DNA from: JBKPCD01 sp046727175 | GTDB taxonomy: Bacteria; Acidobacteriota; Vicinamibacteria; Vicinamibacterales; 2-12-FULL-66-21 | Assembly: GCA_046727175.1 (NCBI GenBank) | Contig: JBKPCD010000270.1 | Coordinates: 1-28,610 of the forward strand | Length of the DNA: 28,610 nt | Direction of reading: 5' to 3' | Shown here: positions 23,978-28,610 of the stretch, in pieces | Numbering within the stretch: the stretch's first letter is position 1 | Layout of the letters: each line of letters opens with the position of its first letter | Made by a program: the position numbers and the translations under genes | The notes under the pieces: generated by a model | Told to the model about the DNA's origin: nothing | The model's input: the letters and a program-made list of their open reading frames with translations, nothing else | The model's database searches: none

Positions 23978-25399
23978 ATGCTGAGTCCAACCATCGTCGT
24001 CATCCTTGCTGCGACGCTCTCGGCGGGGCCGCCCGAAGAATGGAGCCGGTTCCGCGGCCCCAACGGTTCCGGCCTCTCGACGACAACAGGGCTCCCCACC
24101 GAGTTCGGGCCCTCGTTGAACGTCCTCTGGAAGACCGAGCTGCCGCAGGGATTCTCGTCGCCCGTGGTTTCAGGCGACCGAATCTTCCTGACCGGCTTCA
24201 AGGACGAGAAGCTCTGGACGATGGCGGTCGATCGAAGGAGCGGAAAGATTCTCTGGCAGAACCAGGCGCCGCGCGATCGCGTCGAGAAGCTCGACTCGCG
24301 GAATCATCCCGCGTCGCCCAGTGCAGCCACCGACGGGAATGTCGTCGCGTTCTTCTTCGCGGATTACGGCCTGCTGGCGTACGACGTCAATGGAACGGAG
24401 CTGTGGCGGAAGGCGCTCGGACCTTTCAACAACGTCTACGGCATGGGTGCGTCGCCGTTCATCGTCGACGACCTGGTAGTCCTCAACTGCGATCAGAATC
24501 TCGGCTCGTTCATCGTCGCATTCGACAAGAAGACGGGGAAGGAACGATGGCGAACGCCGCGCCCGGAAGCGCACAGCGGCCATTCGACGCCGATTGTCTA
24601 CAAGCCGCCAGAGGGTGGCACGCAGATCATCGTCCCCGGATCGTTCCTCCTCATCGCGTATGACGCGAAAGACGGCACGCGCGTGTGGTGGGTGAGGGGC
24701 CTGTCGTTCGAATTGAAATCGGTGCCCGTGATCGATGGAGACACGCTCTACATCAACGGGTTCGGGTCGGCGGACAACGATCCCGGCCGCCACGTCGACG
24801 TGGCGCCTGCCTCCGACGTGTTTCCGAAGAGCGACACCAATGGTGATGGCAAGCTGTCGGAGGCCGAACTGCCCAATCCACGTGTGAAGGCGATCCTGCA
24901 ATTCATCGATCTGGACGGCGACAAATCCCTCAGCCGCGAGGAATGGGATTACTACAAGGCGACCGCCGATTCCGAGAACGGGATGCTCGCAATTCGCCTC
25001 GGCGGCAAGGGGGACATGACGGACAAGGCGGTGCGGTGGAAGTATCAACGATCGGTTCCGCAGCTTCCGTCGCCTCTCATCTACCACGACGTGCTGTACA
25101 TGGTGAACGACGGCGGGATTGTCACGAGCCTGAAGCCGGATACGGGCGAAGTGATCCAGCAGGGACGATTGAAGGGCGCGATCGATCGGTATTACGCATC
25201 GCCCGTTGCCGGCGACGGGAAGCTCTACATGGCGAGCGAGAAGGGAAAGGTCGCGGTGCTCAAACCAGACGGCAGCCTCGAGCCGATTGCCGTCAACGAT
25301 CTGCAGGACGACATCTACGCTACCCCTGCGCTGGTGGATGGTCGGATCTATCTGCGAACCCGCAGCACGCTGTACTGCTTCGGGCAGCTGGGGAAGTAA
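23978..25399 (+). CDS. Secreted PQQ-like beta-propeller protein with EF-hand pair
   Basis: 473 residues from the ATG at 23978 (MLSPTIVVILAATLSAGPPE), which is a short signal peptide; the frame is open upstream but without a signal sequence. Propeller blades carry the PQQ/BamB pattern: WSRFRGPNGSGLS, DRRSGKILWQNQ, YDVNGTELWRKALG, DKKTGKERWRT, YDAKDGTRVWWVRG, LKPDTGEVIQQGR and LKPDGSLEPI. Two EF-hand loops, DTNGDGKLSEAE and DLDGDKSLSREE (about 285-330), interrupt the propeller between blades and suggest calcium binding. The active-site residues of quinoprotein dehydrogenases are not evident, so a binding or structural role is likelier than catalysis. Stands alone with its own promoter. Confidence 0.9.
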   Translation: MLSPTIVVILAATLSAGPPEEWSRFRGPNGSGLSTTTGLPTEFGPSLNVLWKTELPQGFSSPVVSGDRIFLTGFKDEKLWTMAVDRRSGKILWQNQAPRDRVEKLDSRNHPASPSAATDGNVVAFFFADYGLLAYDVNGTELWRKALGPFNNVYGMGASPFIVDDLVVLNCDQNLGSFIVAFDKKTGKERWRTPRPEAHSGHSTPIVYKPPEGGTQIIVPGSFLLIAYDAKDGTRVWWVRGLSFELKSVPVIDGDTLYINGFGSADNDPGRHVDVAPASDVFPKSDTNGDGKLSEAELPNPRVKAILQFIDLDGDKSLSREEWDYYKATADSENGMLAIRLGGKGDMTDKAVRWKYQRSVPQLPSPLIYHDVLYMVNDGGIVTSLKPDTGEVIQQGRLKGAIDRYYASPVAGDGKLYMASEKGKVAVLKPDGSLEPIAVNDLQDDIYATPALVDGRIYLRTRSTLYCFGQLGK

Positions 25400-25400
25400 C

Positions 25401-25455
25401 AAGAGGTCAAGAGACCAGGGGAAGTGATGGTTTCTCCTGACCTCTTGATCTCCTG
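25401..25455. terminator. Word-repeat hairpin after the PQQ-propeller gene (AAGAGGTCAAGAGACCAGG words)
   Basis: AAGAGGTCAAGAGACCAGG (25401-25419), starting 2 nt after the stop, faces TCCTGACCTCTTGATCTCCTG (25435-25455). Pairing is extensive but imperfect, with several registers possible because both arms are repeats of the AGAGRYC word. The CCTGTTGAG after the right arm also follows the element at 11931. Confidence 0.6.
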
Positions 25456-25480
25456 TTGAGAGGACGTCCGGTTCAGACAG

Positions 25481-25984
25481 ATGTCAACTGAAGCGGTATA
25501 CCTCGCGGACGTGCGCGCTCAATTCGCGAAGCTGAAGGAGCTCGCGGAGAAGGCCTTGGCGCAGGTGCGGGACGACGAGCTCAACGTGTCGCTCGACGCG
25601 GAGGCCAACAGCATCGCGGTGATCACGAAGCACATGGCCGGCAACCTCCGCTCGCGCTTCACGGATTTCCTCACGACTGACGGCGAGAAGCCGGATCGCA
25701 ATCGCGACGGCGAGTTCGAGATTCCAGGCCAGCCGGATCGCGCGGCGGCGATGGCGCATTGGGAGCAAGGGTGGTCGATCCTCTTCGCCACGCTCGACGG
25801 GCTCACGCCCGGCGACCTTCAGAAGGACGTCTTGGTTCGCGGTGAGCGCCTCTCTGTCGTGCAGGCGCTCAATCGCCAGATGACCCATCACGCCTACCAC
25901 GTGGGTCAGATCGTCTTTCTCGCCAAACATTTGCGATCGGGTGAGTGGAAGACGCTGAGCATTCCCAGGCGGCGACAAACATAA
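25481..25984 (+). CDS. DinB-like four-helix protein (DUF1572/YfiT type)
   Basis: 167 residues of four predicted helices. Metal-binding histidines in the DinB pattern are seen in VITKHMAGNLRSRF and MTHHAYHVGQIVFLAKHL, and the loop GEFEIPGQPDRAAAMAHWEQGW is typical of DUF1572. Members of this superfamily bind divalent metal and include thiol transferases (bacillithiol or mycothiol dependent), but most have no known role. No SD precedes the ATG. Alone between two hairpins. Confidence 0.85.
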   Translation: MSTEAVYLADVRAQFAKLKELAEKALAQVRDDELNVSLDAEANSIAVITKHMAGNLRSRFTDFLTTDGEKPDRNRDGEFEIPGQPDRAAAMAHWEQGWSILFATLDGLTPGDLQKDVLVRGERLSVVQALNRQMTHHAYHVGQIVFLAKHLRSGEWKTLSIPRRRQT

Positions 25985-25994
25985 ACACGCGGAG

Positions 25995-26014
25995 CGCGGA
26001 GCTTGAGCTCCGCG
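25995..26014. terminator. Perfect palindrome after the DinB-like gene
   Basis: CGCGGAGCT (25995-26003) pairs with AGCTCCGCG (26006-26014) around TG, 10 nt after the stop. More GC-rich dyad words (AGCGCGAAAGCGCCGCGCT) follow to about 26070. No T-tract. Confidence 0.5.
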
Positions 26015-26115
26015 TCCTAAAGCTCCCAGCCCAACGACGCAGCGCGAAAGCGCCGCGCTCCGTGTGTCGCTCTGTTCACGAAGGCCCACGACCGGGTAAA
26101 CCTGGAGGCATGATA

Positions 26116-26130
26116 TATCGTCTAACGATA
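26116..26130. promoter_or_regulatory. PadR operator candidate (TATCGT-CTA-ACGATA)
   Basis: A perfect 6-bp inverted repeat around CTA, ending 5 nt before the PadR ATG at 26136. PadR regulators bind such short AT-rich dyads, so autorepression of the padR-permease unit is likely. At this position bound protein would cover the transcription start of a leaderless mRNA. Confidence 0.65.
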
Positions 26131-26135
26131 CGTTT

Positions 26136-26495
26136 ATGTCCAAGGCCCATCGACGCGCCTCGAAGCCGCTCTCGTTACCCGTGTTGCACATCATGCTCGC
26201 GCTGGCGGAAGGCGCGAAGCACGGCTATTCGATCAAACAGGAAGTCGAGCAGCGCACCGACGGGGCCATTCGGCTCGGGCCCGGGACGCTCTACGAGGCG
26301 ATTCAACGGCTCGAGCGGAGCGGTCTGATCGAAGAGACCGACGCGTTCGAGCCGACCAACGGGCAGGAAGCCCAGCGGCGGTACTACCGGTTGACCGACG
26401 AGGGATGGCGCACGCTGCAAATCGAGATTCGGCAGCTCGGCCATGTCGTCGATGCAGCGCGGGCGAATCGACGGCTGCGTCTGAGGCCCGAGTGA
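26136..26495 (+). CDS. PadR-family transcriptional regulator
   Basis: 119 residues: a compact PadR winged helix with LSLPVLHIMLALAEGAKHGYSIKQEVE, the recognition segment RLGPGTLYEAIQRLERSGLIEE, the wing (RRYYRLTDEGWRTLQ) and a short C-terminal dimerisation helix, as in PadR subfamily 2. It precedes an ADOP permease by 145 nt on the same strand, a pairing typical of Acidobacteriota. A dyad operator lies immediately upstream. No SD is seen. Confidence 0.93.
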   Translation: MSKAHRRASKPLSLPVLHIMLALAEGAKHGYSIKQEVEQRTDGAIRLGPGTLYEAIQRLERSGLIEETDAFEPTNGQEAQRRYYRLTDEGWRTLQIEIRQLGHVVDAARANRRLRLRPE

Positions 26496-26531
26496 GCGAA
26501 CGAGCGCAGCGAGAGAGCCGCCCCGCACCCC

Positions 26532-26632
26532 CCGCGCAGAAGACGCGCGGCGGGGACCCCGCCGGAGCGGAGCGGGGCAAGAGGGCCTCCGCGAGCGATG
26601 GCGCAAGGGGGCTACGGGGGACGAAGTCCCCC
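26532..26632. repeat. GC-rich hairpin element between padR and permease genes
   Basis: Two stems: CCGCGC (26532-26537) with GCGCGG (26545-26550), loop AGAAGAC; and a perfect GGGGGAC (26616-26622) with GTCCCCC (26626-26632), loop GAA. The second stem ends directly at the GGAG that serves the permease start. GAGCGAACGAGCGCAG (from about 26494) and the AGAAGAC-loop stem have counterparts at 2631-2690, so these are two copies of one dispersed modular element. Confidence 0.65.
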
Positions 26633-26640
26633 GGAGAATG

Positions 26641-28610
26641 ATGAGCCACCTGTATCGCGTGCTGCTGGTGCTGTATCCCGCAGACTTCCGGCGAGCGTTC
26701 GGCGCCGAAATGGTCGCCGCCTTTGAGCTGGATTTGACGATCGCTCGCCGCCGCGGATTTCGTGCGCTGGTGGCGTTCTGGGTGTTTATGGGCCGCGACG
26801 TCATCGGAAGTGCGATCCGGCTGCGCGTCGGTCCGATTCTGGGCGGTCTCACGTCGCGCGCCGACGTGCCGCAGCTTCCACCACGAAACAAGAGGAGCGA
26901 AATGGACATTCTGCTGCAGGACGTGAAATTCGCGATCCGTCAGTTCGTCGGCAGACCGGCCTTCACTGCGGTTGCCGTGATCTCGCTCGCGCTCGCCATT
27001 GGTGGAAACAGCCTGATGTACGGCCTGATCGACGGGCTCGTCGTTCACCCGTTTCCGTATCCAGATCCCGATCGATTCGTCGCCGTCGGCGTGAGCTTCC
27101 CCAAAGTCGCAGCGCACACGAACTTCATCGAGGTGCTCTCCCCCGCGGAATACGCCGACATCCGCGGCGCCAGTGCGTTCGCGAGCACGGCGGCGTTCGA
27201 TCTTGGCAACCGCAACGTGTCAGGCGGCGACGTCCCCGAGCGTGTGTTTACCGCGCTGCTCCTGGATGATCTCTTTCCCGTGATCGGCCTGAAGCCGGCA
27301 ATCGGGCGGGGATTTACTCGCGAGGAACTGACATCACCCGGCGCACCAGTCGCCATCATCAGCCATCGTCTGTGGCAGACGCGCTTCGGCGGCGATCCGC
27401 AGATCCTCAATGGGACGATTCACGTCGGAGGGCTCGCCGGCTCGATCGTCGGTGTGATGCCACCAGGTCTCCTCCTGCTTGGTACGGATCTGTGGCTGCC
27501 GTGGGGCGGCAATACGTCGGAGGTCCCGCGGAACGTTCGTCAGTTCAGCATCGTCGGCCGATTGAAGCCGCAGGCGACGATTCAACAGGCGAATTCGGAG
27601 CTCGCTGCGATTGCGAGTCGCACGGCACAGGCGGAATCGTCGCAATACAAAGAGTACGAGGGGTGGCGGCTGACCGCGACGCCGTGGGCAGCCGCGCTCA
27701 TGCGCGACGTGCGTGGCGCTGCGTTCATGCTGCTGGGCGCCGTAGCGTTCGTGCTGCTCATCGCGTGTGCGAACCTGACGAACCTGTTCCTGGCGCGATC
27801 GACATCACGCCAGCGCGAGCTGGCCGTCCGGCTCGCGCTCGGCGCCGCGCGATGGCGGCTCGCGCGGCAACTGCTGACCGAAAGCCTGATCCTCGCGATT
27901 GCAGGAACCGCTGGCGGTCTCGTCATTGCGTACTTCGGGTTGGAGTCGGCGACCATTCTGATCCCGCCGCAATTCCGCACGCTCGGCCTTCAGACGGCCA
28001 TCAACGTGCGCGTGCTCCTCTGGAGTCTCGGCCTTGCCTTGGCATCCGCCGTCCTCGTGGCCGTTTTGCCGGCATTTCACGCGACGCGCACGGATCCTCA
28101 TGACTCGTTGACGGCGGATGGCCGCGCCGGCGCGGCGCGAGGGGGGCAGCGACTTCGGCACGTCCTCGTCGTTGCCGAGATCGCGCTCTCGGTTGCGCTG
28201 TTTCTCGGCGCCGCGTTGTTCATTCGGAGCGTTTCGAACATCAGGAACGTCGATCCAGGTTTCGATCCGCGCGGCGTACTGACGATGAGGCTGACGCTGC
28301 CGAGCAACGTGTATCAATCGGGTGAAGCCATCACGACATTCTTCGAGCAGCTGATCGAACGAGCGCAGGCGATACCCGGTGTGGCCTCGGTTGCCATGGC
28401 CTCTCAATATCCACCGCAGGAAGCGTTCACGGGTCAGATCGAGGTGGAAGGGATGCCGGCAACCGGCACGACGCTGCCGACAGCGCGAACGACGATTGCG
28501 TCGCGCGATTATTTCAAGACGCTTCGGATTCCGGTCGTCAGGGGACGTACGTTCGATGCGCGCGATCGTCGTGACTCGCCGCGGGTGATTGTCGTGAACC
28601 AGGAGTTCGC
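26641..28610 (+). CDS. ADOP-type ABC permease (prefix domain, MacB/FtsX), 3' end outside window
   Basis: 656 residues with no stop before the window edge; intact members are about 800-900. The start ATG 26641 lies 4 nt after GGAG; the ATG at 26638 is in frame but too close. A prefix domain comes first (YRVLLVLYPADFRRAFGAEMVAAF, about 1-65), a second start-like MDILLQDVKFAIRQFVGRPAF follows, then a membrane helix, a MacB periplasmic core (about 120-350), the FtsX helices with LLIACANLTNLFLARSTSRQRELAVRLALGA, a DPHDSLTADGR linker, and the second half beginning LRHVLVVAEIALSVALFLGAAL. This duplicated layout without an ATPase is the acidobacterial ADOP family; export substrate unknown. Presumably repressed by the adjacent PadR. 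Confidence 0.93.
   Translation, partial: MSHLYRVLLVLYPADFRRAFGAEMVAAFELDLTIARRRGFRALVAFWVFMGRDVIGSAIRLRVGPILGGLTSRADVPQLPPRNKRSEMDILLQDVKFAIRQFVGRPAFTAVAVISLALAIGGNSLMYGLIDGLVVHPFPYPDPDRFVAVGVSFPKVAAHTNFIEVLSPAEYADIRGASAFASTAAFDLGNRNVSGGDVPERVFTALLLDDLFPVIGLKPAIGRGFTREELTSPGAPVAIISHRLWQTRFGGDPQILNGTIHVGGLAGSIVGVMPPGLLLLGTDLWLPWGGNTSEVPRNVRQFSIVGRLKPQATIQQANSELAAIASRTAQAESSQYKEYEGWRLTATPWAAALMRDVRGAAFMLLGAVAFVLLIACANLTNLFLARSTSRQRELAVRLALGAARWRLARQLLTESLILAIAGTAGGLVIAYFGLESATILIPPQFRTLGLQTAINVRVLLWSLGLALASAVLVAVLPAFHATRTDPHDSLTADGRAGAARGGQRLRHVLVVAEIALSVALFLGAALFIRSVSNIRNVDPGFDPRGVLTMRLTLPSNVYQSGEAITTFFEQLIERAQAIPGVASVAMASQYPPQEAFTGQIEVEGMPATGTTLPTARTTIASRDYFKTLRIPVVRGRTFDARDRRDSPRVIVVNQEF

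Noticed and set aside
24170..25402. 410-codon open frame on the minus strand opposite the PQQ-propeller gene
   Set aside because: Highly Arg-rich and motif-free; the propeller and EF-hand motifs settle the coding strand.

Overview
The window is GC-rich chromosomal DNA, most likely from an Acidobacteriota of the Vicinamibacteria (subgroup 6) type. The main pointers are an ADOP-type permease (acidobacterial duplicated orphan permease: prefix domain plus MacB/FtsX repeats) led by a PadR repressor, a second PadR fragment at the left edge, type III glutamine synthetase, a remnant of a long Ser/Thr kinase and a PQQ-propeller/EF-hand protein. The assignment is inferred from gene content; no rRNA or tRNA gene was seen.

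Layout. (1) 1-211: PadR regulator cut by the window edge. (2) 432-6233: nitrogen block with type III glutamine synthetase, a NifA-like GAF/AAA+/Fis activator, and on the other strand an amtB-glnK operon whose genes overlap by ATGA and which has a sigma-54-like promoter. (3) 6458-8224: kinase remnant and aspartokinase. (4) 8266-11672: membrane PAS histidine kinase, divergent from a stand-alone receiver and an NtrC-type regulator whose receiver resembles it. (5) 11956-14130: an HtrA-like protein lacking all three catalytic residues, a short LuxR-type regulator, and another stand-alone receiver. (6) 14215-21173: PhzF-like enzyme, type IIA topoisomerase A subunit, overlapping UPF0182 membrane protein, DUF4126 membrane protein. 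(7) 21170-23087: gene remnants (FAD oxidoreductase, PIN toxin) and an epimerase + ECF41 sigma-factor operon with a near-consensus ECF41 promoter. (8) 23256-25984: VOC protein broken by an amber codon, PQQ-propeller/EF-hand protein, DinB/DUF1572 protein. (9) 26116-28610: PadR operator, PadR gene and ADOP permease, cut by the right edge.

Two patterns run through the window. Many genes start 7-11 nt after a recognisable -10 hexamer with no Shine-Dalgarno, suggesting leaderless mRNAs. Many intergenic gaps, mainly after stop codons, hold hairpins built from short repeated words that differ from gap to gap (GGTTCGGGATTCGG, AGGAGACCAGGAGAT, AAGTCCGAAGT, GGCTTTGGG, and others). The best leads are these hairpins, the ECF41 module, the sigma-54/nitrogen block with its odd PII protein, and the protease-dead HtrA/LuxR pair. 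All assignments come from reading the sequence; no database search was run.
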